DNA of 64,000 nucleotides from Flagellimonas marinaquae (GCF_003992675.1 NZ_RZMZ01000016.1:62001-126000); one strand, 5' to 3'. Positions 17,306 through 25,991 are shown, counted from the stretch's first letter. Notes: generated by a model not told the origin, from the letters alone. A program made the numbers and translations.

Positions 17306-17399
17306 TTGTGTTGGATTCCAGTCGCGACGATTGGAATCAGGTTGAAGCATCAAACCGATGCTCGCCAATGAAAGGCTTTCCTTTTGGAAGGCTTTTTTT
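17306..17399 (+). ncRNA. Candidate small RNA with three hairpins, about 94 nt
   Basis: No open frame fits. Hairpin 1 (17314-17338) has an 11-bp stem, GATTCCAGTCG / CGATTGGAATC, with a three-base CGA loop and one G-U pair. Hairpin 2 (17346-17362) is AGCATC / GATGCT. Hairpin 3 (17371-17396) is an 11-bp stem with a TTTT loop followed by a T7 run, a textbook intrinsic terminator on the plus strand. A -7 box at 17293 starts the unit. The next plus-strand gene is 6 kb away, so this is not a leader. It does not match 4.5S, 6S or tmRNA signatures that I know. Hairpin 1 resembles arms of the local palindromic repeats, a possible alternative origin. Confidence 0.55.
17371..17399 (+). terminator. Intrinsic terminator of the small RNA candidate
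   Basis: AAAGGCTTTCC-TTTT-GGAAGGCTTTT pairs over 11 bp with two G-U wobbles and is followed by further Ts (to 17399). The reverse strand has no good T-run, so plus-strand use is favoured. Confidence 0.75.
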
Positions 17400-17411
17400 G
17401 TTTGTGAAACC

Positions 17412-17521
17412 CAATTTTGAATCAAGTTCAAAATTGATGGTTGAACTAATTCCGACGCAGGTCGGAATCCTTTCCTTCTGAATTGTTGCAATAAGACCTC
17501 TCGACTGTGCTCGACCTGACA
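17412..17521. repeat. Cluster of palindromic repeat arms
   Basis: Three adjacent arms: CAATTTTGAA-tcaag-TTCAAAATTG (17412-17436), ATTCCGAC-gcag-GTCGGAAT (17449-17468), and a half element CTCGACTGTGCTCGACCTGACA ending at 17521 that matches the right arm at 23651-23671. They look like pieces of the TGTCA...TGACA family. The remaining bases up to hutG (17622) show nothing I can assign. Confidence 0.6.
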
Positions 17522-17621
17522 AATAACAAAGCATTTTTGGTAATTCGTGCAATTCGTGTCAAACCACACTTTGTCGCCCTATAAGATTTTTTGCTTGGCT
17601 CGGAATGACCAATAAGTATCG

Positions 17622-18593
17622 TCAACTTCCCGAAACAGCATGCGCCACATGATGTACCAGCGAAGCGGCCAATTTTGCCGTTTGCCCATCGATATCATAT
17701 TTCGGGTTCATCTCGGCAATATCCAGACTAATCAATTTTCCAGAGCCGATAATCGTTTTTAAACATTCCAAAACCATATATGGGCTAAAGCCCATTGGAG
17801 AAGGGGCACTGACCCCAGGAGCATAAGCAGAAGAGAACCCATCTAAATCGATGGTCACGTAAATATGGTCCACATTTTTGGCAAACGCATTGATCCAAGT
17901 GGTGATTTCTTCTAGCAAAGGAATTTGAAAGGTGTCGTTCATCACATAAATGACATCCAAATCTCTGGCCGTTTGAAAAAGGCTTCTATCGTTGGCATCT
18001 TTTCGGATACCGAGGCAGAGGTAATTAAAATCGATGCCCTTCTTTTCGCAGTCTTTGGCTATCTGATAAAACGGGGTACCCGAGTTACTTTGCTCCGTGT
18101 TTTTCCGCAAATCAAAATGCGCATCAAAATTGATGATGCCGATGGTCTGTCCTTCTTTTTTGGCGTCCAGATACTTTTTGATGCCGTTATAATGGCCATA
18201 GGCCATATCGTGTCCGCCCCCTAAAACAATAGGGAACTGTTTTTTCTCCAATAAGGTTGTGACAGCTTCGGTAAGCTGATTTTGGGCAGACTCCATGTCG
18301 CCATCGCTGCAAACCACCGAACCAACATCGTGCAAAAGCACATTGCTCCCCAAATGGTTGGGCATTTTCCCAAAACTGTTTTTGATGCTATCGGGACCTT
18401 CAGCAGCGCCAATGCGTCCTTGATTGCGGCGCACACCCTCATCGCAGGCATAGCCCAAAAGCGCAATGGATTTTTTCTGGGCTTCGGGAAGTTCCTCCAA
18501 AGGTGTGCAATGCGCTTTTTCGTGCAGGTACAGCCATTTGTTGGAGACTCTACCTGTCCAAAGTTCTTTTTTCGGGGGGGCGTAGTGTTTCAT
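17622..18593 (-). CDS. hutG: Formimidoylglutamase
   Basis: Arginase-superfamily enzyme of 323 residues that hydrolyses N-formimidoyl-L-glutamate to glutamate and formamide, the last step of this hut pathway. Binuclear Mn ligands are all visible: GGGHDMAYGHY (His and the following Asp region), NFDAHFDLR (DxHxD) and TIDLDGFSSAYAPG (DxD), with GVSAPSPMGF after. It ends the operon hutH-hutI-hutU-hutG and follows hutU after four bases. No HutF/HutG two-step deiminase genes are present, so the pathway is the three-enzyme-plus-HutG form. Confidence 0.93.
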   Translation of the reverse strand: MKHYAPPKKELWTGRVSNKWLYLHEKAHCTPLEELPEAQKKSIALLGYACDEGVRRNQGRIGAAEGPDSIKNSFGKMPNHLGSNVLLHDVGSVVCSDGDMESAQNQLTEAVTTLLEKKQFPIVLGGGHDMAYGHYNGIKKYLDAKKEGQTIGIINFDAHFDLRKNTEQSNSGTPFYQIAKDCEKKGIDFNYLCLGIRKDANDRSLFQTARDLDVIYVMNDTFQIPLLEEITTWINAFAKNVDHIYVTIDLDGFSSAYAPGVSAPSPMGFSPYMVLECLKTIIGSGKLISLDIAEMNPKYDIDGQTAKLAASLVHHVAHAVSGS

Positions 18594-18597
18594 AGCA

Positions 18598-20607
18598 TTA
18601 AAATAGGTCGTCCAAAATATCGGACTCTACAAGATAAGGCAAAGTTACCTTTAAATCTGTGGTACGCTCCATTTCACGTTCAATGGCAAAACGGGCTTCC
18701 TTGTTCCGTGCCCAGCTTCTTCGGGAAATCCCATTGTTCACATCAAAAAACAACATTTTCTTCAATCGGTTGGATGCCTCTTCGGAACCATCGAGCACCA
18801 TTCCAAATCCGCCATTGATTACTTCTCCCCAGCCAACACCGCCACCGTTATGAATGGAAACCCAAGTGGCTCCCCTAAAACTATCACCAATTACATTTTG
18901 AATGGCCATATCTGCGGTGAACTTGCTGCCATCGTAAATATTGCTGGTTTCCCTAAAGGGAGAATCGGTTCCGCTCACATCATGATGGTCCCTGCCTAAA
19001 ACTACGGGAGCAGTGATTTCACCCTTTGCAATGGCAGTATTGAAGGCATCTGCAATCTTGCTTCGTCCTTCAGCATCAGCATAAAGGATTCGAGCTTGTG
19101 AACCTACCACCAATTTGTTCTGTTCCGCTTCCGAAATCCATTTGATGTTATCCTGCATCTGCTGTTGAATTTCTTCAGGCGCTTCGGATTTGATGCTTTT
19201 CATCACTTCCAAGGCAATAGCATCGGTCTTTTGAAGGTCTTTTGGATTACCTGAGGTACAGACCCATCGGAACGGGCCAAAACCATAGTCAAAGCACATG
19301 GGCCCCAAAATATCTTGGACATAGGATGGATACCTGAAGTCGATGTTGTTTTCGGCCATCACATCGCCGCCCGCTCGGGAAACTTCCAACAAAAAGGCGT
19401 TTCCGTAATCAAAAAAGTAGGTGCCTTTTGCTGTGTGTTTGTTGATGGCATCGATTTGTCTCCGCAACGATTCTTGTACTTTTTTCTTAAAGGCTTCTGG
19501 GTTTTCCACCATCATGATGTTTGACTCTTCAAAAGAAAGCCCAACGGGATAATAGCCACCCGCCCAAGGATTGTGCAAAGAGGTTTGGTCGGAACCTAAA
19601 TGAATGAAAATGTCTTCTTCGTAAAAGCGTTCCCAAACATCCACCACGTTGCCGATATAGGCCAAGGAAACCACTTCCTTGTTTTCCACAGCCTCTTTGG
19701 TACGAACCACCAACAGATCTAAATCGACCAACAATTCATCAACCCAACCTTGGTCGTGGCGTTTTTTGGCGGCCTCGGGGTTGACTTCGGCACAAATGGT
19801 AATGCCCCCAGCAATGTTTCCTGCTTTGGGTTGGGCACCGCTCATACCGCCCAGTCCAGCGGTCAAAAAGATTTTGCCTTTGGGCGATTCGTTTGGCTTC
19901 AATACTTTTCGAAATGCGTTCATGACCGTAATGGCCGTTCCGTGGACAATCCCCTGTGGGCCAATATACATATAGGAACCAGCCGTCATCTGTCCGTATT
20001 GGGTCACACCCAGTGCGTTGAAGCGTTCCCAATCGTCAGGTTTAGAGTAGTTGGGAATCATCATCCCGTTGGTAACGACCACTCGTGGTGCTTCTTTGGA
20101 GGATGGGAAAAGGCCTATTGGATGACCGGAATACATGTGCAGGGTCTGCTCTTCGCTCATTTCCGCCAAATATTTCATCGTGAGCAGGTATTGCGCCCAG
20201 TTTTGGAAAACCGCTCCATTTCCGCCGTAGGTAATGAGCTCTTCGGGATGTTGTGCCACGGCAGGGTCCAAATTGTTCTGGATCATGAGCATAATGGCCG
20301 CCGCCTGATGTGTTTTGGCAGGGTATTCCGAAATGGGCCGTGCATACATCTCGTAATCGGGCTTGAACCGATGCATGTAGATACGACCATAGGTTTTTAG
20401 CTCCTCCGAAAATTCTGGGGCCAGTTCCTTGTGCCAAGGCTCGGGAAAATAGCGTAGCGCATTCTGTACAGCCAGTTTTTTCTCCTCTTTGGTAAGGATA
20501 TCCTTCCGTTTTGGGGCAGGGTTGCCATTTTTGGGATATGTTTTGGTGGCGGGTAATTCCGAAGGAATTCCTTGAAGAATTTGCGATTTGAAAAGATCTT
20601 TTTTCAT
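18598..20607 (-). CDS. hutU: Urocanate hydratase (urocanase)
   Basis: NAD-dependent enzyme of 669 residues converting urocanate to imidazolonepropionate. The NAD-binding GLGGMSGAQPKAGNIAGG stretch and LGSDQTSLHNPWAGGYYP are characteristic, as is DYGNAFLLEVSRAGGD. The active-site Cys region is FRWVCTSGNP, and SIHNGGGVGWGEVINGGFG lies near the C-terminus. Longer than the ~555-residue B. subtilis enzyme by N-terminal and internal additions, as in other Bacteroidetes. A palindromic element separates it from hutI upstream. Confidence 0.95.
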   Translation of the reverse strand: MKKDLFKSQILQGIPSELPATKTYPKNGNPAPKRKDILTKEEKKLAVQNALRYFPEPWHKELAPEFSEELKTYGRIYMHRFKPDYEMYARPISEYPAKTHQAAAIMLMIQNNLDPAVAQHPEELITYGGNGAVFQNWAQYLLTMKYLAEMSEEQTLHMYSGHPIGLFPSSKEAPRVVVTNGMMIPNYSKPDDWERFNALGVTQYGQMTAGSYMYIGPQGIVHGTAITVMNAFRKVLKPNESPKGKIFLTAGLGGMSGAQPKAGNIAGGITICAEVNPEAAKKRHDQGWVDELLVDLDLLVVRTKEAVENKEVVSLAYIGNVVDVWERFYEEDIFIHLGSDQTSLHNPWAGGYYPVGLSFEESNIMMVENPEAFKKKVQESLRRQIDAINKHTAKGTYFFDYGNAFLLEVSRAGGDVMAENNIDFRYPSYVQDILGPMCFDYGFGPFRWVCTSGNPKDLQKTDAIALEVMKSIKSEAPEEIQQQMQDNIKWISEAEQNKLVVGSQARILYADAEGRSKIADAFNTAIAKGEITAPVVLGRDHHDVSGTDSPFRETSNIYDGSKFTADMAIQNVIGDSFRGATWVSIHNGGGVGWGEVINGGFGMVLDGSEEASNRLKKMLFFDVNNGISRRSWARNKEARFAIEREMERTTDLKVTLPYLVESDILDDLF

Positions 20608-20625
20608 TGGTAATTAAGAATGATT

Positions 20626-20734
20626 TGTCATTCCTGCGAAAGCAGGAATCCAAAAAATAGGGTAGTGGATTCCGCATCTTGCTTCGACTACCTGCCTGCG
20701 GCAGGCAGGCGCTCAGCAGCCGTGCGGAATGACA
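20626..20734. repeat. Two-armed palindromic element inside the hut operon
   Basis: Bounded by TGTCA (20626) and TGACA (20734). Left arm TTCCTGCGAAAGCAGGAA; the right arm includes CTGCCTGCGGCAGGCAG, a 17-base near-perfect dyad. It lies between hutI and hutU, 18 bases before the hutU start, so it is transcribed and will fold in the operon mRNA. Confidence 0.75.
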
Positions 20735-20737
20735 AAG

Positions 20738-21967
20738 TTATTTGTAAACGTTAATTCCTTTCTTCCAAACTTCACTTGGCTTCAATTGCCCTTGATGGTA
20801 GGTGATTTCTTGGTAGTTGTCCGTTGGGAAAACCACAAAGTCTGCCTGTGCTCCAGCCTCCAGTTTTCCTCGGTCAAACAAACGCAAAGCTGCTGCGGCC
20901 CTATAAGTGATGCCAGCCAAAACCTCGGTGTTGGACAATTTTTCAAAAGTGCCCAAAATACTGGCTTGGGTCAATAGGTCACCCATGGGGGCAGAACCTG
21001 GATTATGGTCGCTGGCAATGGACAATGCGCCACCCGCATCCAAAATTTTACGTGCTGGCGTGTAGGCGCACCCCAAACCGATGGATGCTCCTGGCAATGC
21101 TGTGGCAATCGTGTTGCTCTTGGCCAAGAGTTGAATTTCTTTTTTGGTACTAACTTCTAAATGGTCGGCACTTACCGCATCAAAATTCACGGCAACCTGA
21201 CTACCCCCCGTGGTAAATTGGTCGGCGTGCACGGTAATGTCGAATCCCATTTCCTTTGCTTTTTGAAAATAAGGTTTGATTTCCTCTGGGGAAAAAGCAC
21301 TTTCCTCCACAAAGGCATCCACACGGCGGGCCAAGTTTTCAGCCTTGATGATAGGGAACAATTCATTGATAATTACGTCCAAATAATCCTTATCCTGATG
21401 CCAATCTTTGGGTTTCATGTGGGCAGCTAAACAGGTCGGTATCAAAGAGGCGTTAGTGGTTGCATTGGCGTGTTGGATAGCGCGTAGCATTTTCAATTCT
21501 TCATCCACAGAAAGACCGTAACCACTTTTTACCTCGATGGTGGTGACCCCATTTTCCAGATGTTTTTTACTTCTGGAAACAATCCCTTCAACCAATTCAT
21601 CTTGTGATGCTTTTCGGGTCTGGGTAACGGTGTCCCAGATACCGCCACCGGCTTTGGCAATCTCCAAATAGGTTTTTCCAGCATTACGGTAGGCGTAATC
21701 CCGAGCGCGCGTGCCCCCAAAACAGATATGGGTGTGGGAATCCACAAAACCGGGCAGGCAAACCTGTGCTCCTTCGATTGGGTGGATGTGGACATCATCG
21801 GATTTCAACTCGTCAAAAACACCGAGTTTGAGAATTTTTCCTTCGGAAACCAAAATGCCGCCACGTTCAATGATGGGCAGTTGCTCATCTTTGAGCGCTC
21901 CTTTTAGGGGGAGTCCTGTCATGGGAAGCAATTGGGCAAAGGGTCCTATCAATAGTGGTCTGTTCAT
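20738..21967 (-). CDS. hutI: Imidazolonepropionase
   Basis: Amidohydrolase-superfamily enzyme opening the imidazolone ring to formimidoylglutamate. I choose MNRPLLIGPFAQLLPM at 21967 (409 residues), two bases after the hutH stop; an ATG eight codons earlier (21991) would overlap hutH. Metal-site motifs are FVDSHTHICFGG (HxH), EVKSGYGLS, the His of TVHADQFTTGG, and SDHNPGSAP near residue 320. The C-terminal beta domain follows (LEAGAQADFVVF). Third enzyme of the pathway, second gene of the operon. Confidence 0.94.
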   Translation of the reverse strand: MNRPLLIGPFAQLLPMTGLPLKGALKDEQLPIIERGGILVSEGKILKLGVFDELKSDDVHIHPIEGAQVCLPGFVDSHTHICFGGTRARDYAYRNAGKTYLEIAKAGGGIWDTVTQTRKASQDELVEGIVSRSKKHLENGVTTIEVKSGYGLSVDEELKMLRAIQHANATTNASLIPTCLAAHMKPKDWHQDKDYLDVIINELFPIIKAENLARRVDAFVEESAFSPEEIKPYFQKAKEMGFDITVHADQFTTGGSQVAVNFDAVSADHLEVSTKKEIQLLAKSNTIATALPGASIGLGCAYTPARKILDAGGALSIASDHNPGSAPMGDLLTQASILGTFEKLSNTEVLAGITYRAAAALRLFDRGKLEAGAQADFVVFPTDNYQEITYHQGQLKPSEVWKKGINVYK

Positions 21968-21968
21968 G

Positions 21969-23546
21969 TTAGTATGTTTCAAATTCATCAAGGTGTGGTG
22001 TATTCCAATTCAGCTGTTTTTCATCCATCACACGGTCTACTAAATCAATGATTTCACCGTTTTGGATGATTTCGATTCCTTTTTCGATGTCGTCGGCAAA
22101 GACACGGTCGTTTTGGGCAAAAGCAACCTTGGTTCTCAGGAAGGTATGGATTTCATCCAACAGAATCCCGGATTTTAGGGGTTTTCTGTACTCGAAGGCT
22201 TGTGCAGAGGTCAACAATTCGATGGCGAGGATTTTTTCCACATTCTCAATAATGTTGAGTGCTTTTCTACCGCTGATAGATCCCATGCTCACATGGTCTT
22301 CCTGTCCCAAAGAGGTTGGAATACTGTCCGCACTGGCAGGGAAACACAAACTTTTATTTTCACTGGCCAATGCAGCCGAGGTGTACTGCAAAATCATATA
22401 GCCCGAATTGATGCCTGTATCCTTCATCAACAACTTAGGAACTCCGGGGCTGTTGCCTTCCAAGGCCAGATAGATGCGTCGGTCGGAGATATTCCCAATT
22501 TCCGAAGCGGCCAATGCGGCATAATCCAAAGCCATGGCCAAGGGTTGTCCGTGGAAGTTTCCGCCGCTGATGGTCAGTTCATCATTGACAATGACGGGAT
22601 TGTCGGTGACCGAGTTGAGTTCTATTTCCAGCAATTCCTTGAGGTGGAGCCAAGCATTTCGGGATGCACCGTGCACTTGCGGCATACAGCGAAGGGAGTA
22701 GGGATCTTGCACCCGTTCGCAATCGATATGATCTTCCAAAATTTCGGAACCTTGCAGTAGGGTACGGATTCTTCCCGCTACATGCTGGTTGCCCTTAAAA
22801 GGGCGAAGCTGGTGGAGTTCTTCAAAAAAGGGTTTCATGGAACCTTGCAGTCCTTCGAGCATCATGGCACCAATAATGTCTGCTTGACGCAGGCAGCGTT
22901 GCAATTTGTGTACGACCTTCACGCCGTGTGCGGCGATAAATTGGGTGCCATTGATCAAAGCGAGACCTTCCTTGGGTCCCAATTCCAATGGCTTCAGGTC
23001 ATTACTGTTGAACAGTTCTTGGGTTGCAATCGTTTTACCTTGATATTCCACTTTTCCCAAACCAATCAAAGGGAGGAACAAATGGGACAATGGAGCCAAA
23101 TCCCCTGATGCACCCACCGAACCTTGCGAGGGCACCACGGGAATTGCATCGTTTTCCAAATGCCAAAGCATACGCTGTAAAGTGGTTTCGGCAATACCCG
23201 AATAGCCCTTCGCCAAGGCGTGGATTTTCAGGATGAGCATGATTTTTGCCAATTCTGTGGAAATGGGTTCGCCCACGCCTACGCTATGGCTTTTTAATAT
23301 GTTGGATTGCAAAATTTTGGTATCGGCTTTGGAAATCTTGGTGTTGCACAAGGGTCCAAATCCTGTATTGATGCCGTACACCGTATCGCCTTTTTCAACA
23401 ATGCGTTGAACTCGTTGGTAACTCGCATTTACATTTTGTAGGCATTCCTTGGAGAAAACACCTTTTATGGTGCCATGGGCCAAGCCCAAAGCTACGCTCG
23501 CGGTTAAATGGTCTTCGCCAAAGTGAAATGTTCGGTCTGCCGCCAT
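21969..23546 (-). CDS. hutH: Histidine ammonia-lyase
   Basis: Enzyme of 525 residues making urocanate and ammonia from histidine. The MIO electrophile forms from A146-S147-G148 in GSVGASGDLAPLSH. Other family marks: YGINTGFGPL (active-site Tyr), LINGTQF, QDPYSLRCMPQVHGA, and SGRKALNIIENVEKILAIELL near the C-terminus. Slightly longer than the ~510-residue norm. First gene of the hut operon. Its promoter is predicted at 23704-23735, overlapping a LysR-type operator. Confidence 0.96.
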   Translation of the reverse strand: MAADRTFHFGEDHLTASVALGLAHGTIKGVFSKECLQNVNASYQRVQRIVEKGDTVYGINTGFGPLCNTKISKADTKILQSNILKSHSVGVGEPISTELAKIMLILKIHALAKGYSGIAETTLQRMLWHLENDAIPVVPSQGSVGASGDLAPLSHLFLPLIGLGKVEYQGKTIATQELFNSNDLKPLELGPKEGLALINGTQFIAAHGVKVVHKLQRCLRQADIIGAMMLEGLQGSMKPFFEELHQLRPFKGNQHVAGRIRTLLQGSEILEDHIDCERVQDPYSLRCMPQVHGASRNAWLHLKELLEIELNSVTDNPVIVNDELTISGGNFHGQPLAMALDYAALAASEIGNISDRRIYLALEGNSPGVPKLLMKDTGINSGYMILQYTSAALASENKSLCFPASADSIPTSLGQEDHVSMGSISGRKALNIIENVEKILAIELLTSAQAFEYRKPLKSGILLDEIHTFLRTKVAFAQNDRVFADDIEKGIEIIQNGEIIDLVDRVMDEKQLNWNTPHLDEFETY

Positions 23547-23596
23547 GTTTTTAGATTAGTTTCTTAATTGATTGTTCGCAATCAATCACAGTAAAT

Positions 23597-23671
23597 TGTC
23601 ACTTCGAGCGGAGTCGAGAAGTTAATGGACTCAAAGTTTAAAAATGGGTCTCGACTGCGCTCGACCTGACA
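23597..23671. repeat. Two-armed palindromic element in the hutH leader
   Basis: 75 bases bounded by TGTCA and TGACA. Left arm CTTCGAGCGGAGTCGAGAAG, right arm TCTCGACTGCGCTCGA, inverted copies of each other, so the RNA can form one long hairpin. Located between the predicted hut transcription start and hutH. Confidence 0.8.
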
Positions 23672-23703
23672 GCTTTTCGCTTAGATGATTAATCACGGTT
23701 ATT

Positions 23704-23735
23704 CAAAAGTATCAATTAGATTTAATAATTGCCAA
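23704..23735 (-). promoter_or_regulatory. hut operon promoter
   Basis: Read on the minus strand: TTG (23735-23733), 21 bases, then TACTTTTG (23711-23704). This is a full match to the Bacteroidetes TTG-N19/21-TAnnTTTG consensus, with the start expected near 23698. The -33 element abuts the dyad at 23735-23764. Confidence 0.65.
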
Positions 23736-23764
23736 TACTTATTTTTGTAATAATTAATAAGTAT
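23735..23764. promoter_or_regulatory. Probable LysR operator
   Basis: Perfect 9-bp inverted repeat ATACTTATT...AATAAGTAT with 12 bases between. It overlaps the -33 of the hut promoter, contains a plus-strand -7 box TATTTTTG (23740-23747) and covers the first bases of the lysR ATG. Placement fits autorepression of lysR and control of hut. Confidence 0.6.
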
Positions 23765-24650
23765 GAATTATCAAATAGAGCTTCGACATTTCATCTATTT
23801 TTTGGCCGTGGCCGAAGAGCTTCACTATAGAAAGGCGGCTGAAAAACTTTTTATTTCCCAACCGGGTTTGAGCACGCAAATCAAACAGATGGAGGAAATA
23901 TTGGATACCCAACTATTCGTGAGGGACAAGAAAAAGGTGAGTCTGACCCCTGCGGGCGAGTTTTTGAAAAAGGAAGTGGAGTTCATCCTAAACCATCTGG
24001 AACAGACCAAAAAACAGGTAAAACTTATAGGAGAAGGACAATTGGGGGAGGTACGGATCGGATTTTTGGGTTCGGCCATGCAAAATGTAGTGCCCAATTT
24101 GCTGTTGGGGTTGAAGGAAAAACATCCAACGGTTCATACCACCTTGGAAGAACTTTCCAATCGGGCACAGATCAACGCCATTTTGGCCGACCGATTGGAC
24201 CTGGGCTTCGTCCGATTGTCACGCGTGCCGAGAGGATTGGAGGTAAGACCTGTTTTTGAGGACACCTTTTCCTTGGTGTTGCCCGAGAATCATCCTTTGG
24301 ATGCAATAAATTTCAAGAACATCAATCAAGTGGCGGATGAAGATTTTATCCTGTTTTCCCAAGATTATAGTCCCATGTACTATGACACGGTGCTCAGTAT
24401 TTGCGAGGATAGCGGTTTTGTGCCCCGTGTTTCCCATAAATCGGTACATGCGCAGACCATTTTTAAATTGGTGGAAAACAAACTGGGTATCGCCATTGTG
24501 CCCACTACCCTTCAACATGGATTTCAAATGAAAGTGAAGTTTATCGAAATGAAAAATATAAAACAACGGGCCGTGTTGAGCATGGTTTGGAAAAGGGATA
24601 ATCGAAATCCTGCACTCCAAAAATGTATGGACTTGGTCAATAAATTATGA
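23763..24650 (+). CDS. LysR-type regulator, probably of histidine utilisation
   Basis: DNA-binding regulator of 295 residues. The winged HTH lies at residues 1-65 (RHFIYFLAVAEELHYRKAAEKLFISQPGLSTQIKQMEE), and the effector domain starts near residue 90 (EVRIGFLGSAMQNVVPNLL) and includes RLDLGFVRLSR and LVENKLGIAIVPTTL. It is transcribed divergently from hutH across a 217-base gap with a 9-bp dyad at its start. Control of hutHIUG is inferred from this layout. Many bacteria use HutC (GntR) instead, so the regulator type is notable. The gene after it is a nitroreductase on the same strand, 48 bases away. Confidence 0.87.
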   Translation: MNYQIELRHFIYFLAVAEELHYRKAAEKLFISQPGLSTQIKQMEEILDTQLFVRDKKKVSLTPAGEFLKKEVEFILNHLEQTKKQVKLIGEGQLGEVRIGFLGSAMQNVVPNLLLGLKEKHPTVHTTLEELSNRAQINAILADRLDLGFVRLSRVPRGLEVRPVFEDTFSLVLPENHPLDAINFKNINQVADEDFILFSQDYSPMYYDTVLSICEDSGFVPRVSHKSVHAQTIFKLVENKLGIAIVPTTLQHGFQMKVKFIEMKNIKQRAVLSMVWKRDNRNPALQKCMDLVNKL

Positions 24651-24698
24651 CGGCATTGTTTTGGAGCGTAACTTTGGAATTCAACTTAATTTTGAGTT

Positions 24699-25253
24699 AT
24701 GATTTTTGACTTAATCCAGGAGCGAAGAAGCATTTTTCCTCCACAATATGTAGATAAGCCCATCGCAAAGGAAACTTTGGAAAAAATATTGGAAGCCGCC
24801 AATTGGGCGCCTACCCATAAAAAAACCGAACCTTGGCGTTTTAAGGTGTTAACAGGTGCAAAAAAGGATGAAATGGGTGTATTCCTTTCCGAAAAGTATC
24901 AGGAGGTGGACCCTAAACCAAAGCAGATTACCATTAATAAATTGAAGGAGAACCCTGCACGTTCTGCTGCAGTGATTGCCATTTGCATGCAACGCGATCC
25001 CAAAGAAAGCCTTCCGGAGTGGGAGGAAATCGCGTCAACGGCCATGGCGGTGCAGAATATGTGGTTGTGTTGCACCGAATTGGGCATTGGCAGTTACTGG
25101 TCTTCCCCCGGACTTATCAAGTATACGGACGAGTTCTTTGATTTGAAGGAGGGCGAACGATGTCTGGGCTTTTTCTATATGGGTTATTTTGATGGAGAGG
25201 TGATTCCATCTGCCCGTACCCCCATTTCCGAAAAGGTGGAATGGTTGGATTAA
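24699..25253 (+). CDS. Nitroreductase-family flavoprotein
   Basis: FMN-dependent NAD(P)H oxidoreductase of 184 residues, close to the small YdjA-type group. The N-terminal FMN loop IQERRSIFPPQYVDKPI begins with Arg-Arg-Ser as in the family, ILEAANWAPTHKKTEPWRFKVL is the second phosphate/ribityl contact, and TAMAVQNMWLCCTELGIGSYWSSP the third. The physiological substrate cannot be told. It converges on DUF456, with the two stop codons overlapping by four bases. Confidence 0.85.
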   Translation: MIFDLIQERRSIFPPQYVDKPIAKETLEKILEAANWAPTHKKTEPWRFKVLTGAKKDEMGVFLSEKYQEVDPKPKQITINKLKENPARSAAVIAICMQRDPKESLPEWEEIASTAMAVQNMWLCCTELGIGSYWSSPGLIKYTDEFFDLKEGERCLGFFYMGYFDGEVIPSARTPISEKVEWLD

Positions 25254-25762
25254 CTAAACGTGAACAGGTCCCCTGCGTATTTGATGGTGATGTATACGTA
25301 AAAAACGGCGTACAAGGCAGTAACCACAAACTTCATAAAAGTACCCGTCAAAAACCCTAAAAATGAACCGAAAGCCGCCTTCATGGCGGTTTCTTTGTTG
25401 GCTTTGTTCAATAACTCGCCCACCAATGCGCCAATAAAGGGCCAGATAATAATGCCCAACGGACCGAAGATGGGCACAACCAAGGCCACCAGCAGCCCTA
25501 CAATCGTACCCCACATGCCCGCTTTGCTACCACCAAACCTTTTGGTGCCCATGGCGGGAATTACATAATCCAAAATGGTAATAGCAATGGCAATAACAAA
25601 GGTAACGCCCAAAACCCACCAATTATCAGGTACCGCCTTGGTCAAATAAAGTAATAGTAGCCCTGCCCAACTAATGGGCGGTCCTGGCAATACAGGCAAA
25701 AAACTACCCAATATCCCTATCAGCATCAGGAGAAACCCTAAAATAAGCAGTGCAATGTCCAT
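25250..25762 (-). CDS. DUF456 membrane protein
   Basis: Integral membrane protein of 170 residues with four to five hydrophobic segments: LLILGFLLMLIGILGSFLP, ISWAGLLLLYL, WWVLGVTFVIAIAITILDYV, GTIVGLLVALVVPIFGPLG, and FMKFVVTALYAVFYVYI. Glycine-rich helices and the motif LPVLPGPPISWAG place it in DUF456, a family without established function. Its C-terminal region (MKAAFGSFLGFLTGTFMKF) also matches the family. Monocistronic, with the promoter in the 25763-25860 gap shared with the BlaI operators. Confidence 0.8.
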   Translation of the reverse strand: MDIALLILGFLLMLIGILGSFLPVLPGPPISWAGLLLLYLTKAVPDNWWVLGVTFVIAIAITILDYVIPAMGTKRFGGSKAGMWGTIVGLLVALVVPIFGPLGIIIWPFIGALVGELLNKANKETAMKAAFGSFLGFLTGTFMKFVVTALYAVFYVYITIKYAGDLFTFS

Positions 25763-25823
25763 GGTCGTGTTTTCATGTTAGACAAATGTAGCTGACAATT
25801 GTTACAAACAAAATCATTTTTTC

Positions 25824-25857
25824 AACTAAAAAATTAGTTTAAACTAAATATTTAGTT
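25824..25857. promoter_or_regulatory. Tandem BlaI-type operators
   Basis: Two dyads, AACTAA-N4-TTAGTT at 25824-25839 and a perfect 16-base palindrome AACTAAATATTTAGTT at 25842-25857, with starts 18 bases apart. They lie about 150 bases ahead of the blaI-like gene and near the DUF456 start. BlaI/MecI repressors bind such short dyads as dimers, so autoregulation is likely. Confidence 0.65.
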
Positions 25858-25867
25858 ATATTAGCAA

Positions 25868-25991
25868 TGTCATTTCGAATTGTCAGACTGAGCGTAGTCG
25901 AAGTCAAAATGAGAAATCCGAACTAATTTTCACGGATTCAGCTCAAGTTTTAAACAATATGAATTGGATTCCCGATTTCTTGGGAATGACA
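25868..25991. repeat. Two-armed palindromic element upstream of blaI-like gene
   Basis: 124 bases bounded by TGTCA (25868) and TGACA (25991). Left arm includes GACTGAGCGTAGTCG; right arm is ATTCCCGATTTCTTGGGAAT. It occupies the leader of the blaI-like gene and creates a spurious in-frame extension MNWIPDFLG ahead of the true start. Confidence 0.75.

Noticed and set aside
17306..17399. 4.5S, 6S or tmRNA identity of the small RNA candidate
   Set aside because: It lacks the GGAAGCAGCC-type SRP loop, is too short for 6S, and has no tRNA-like end.
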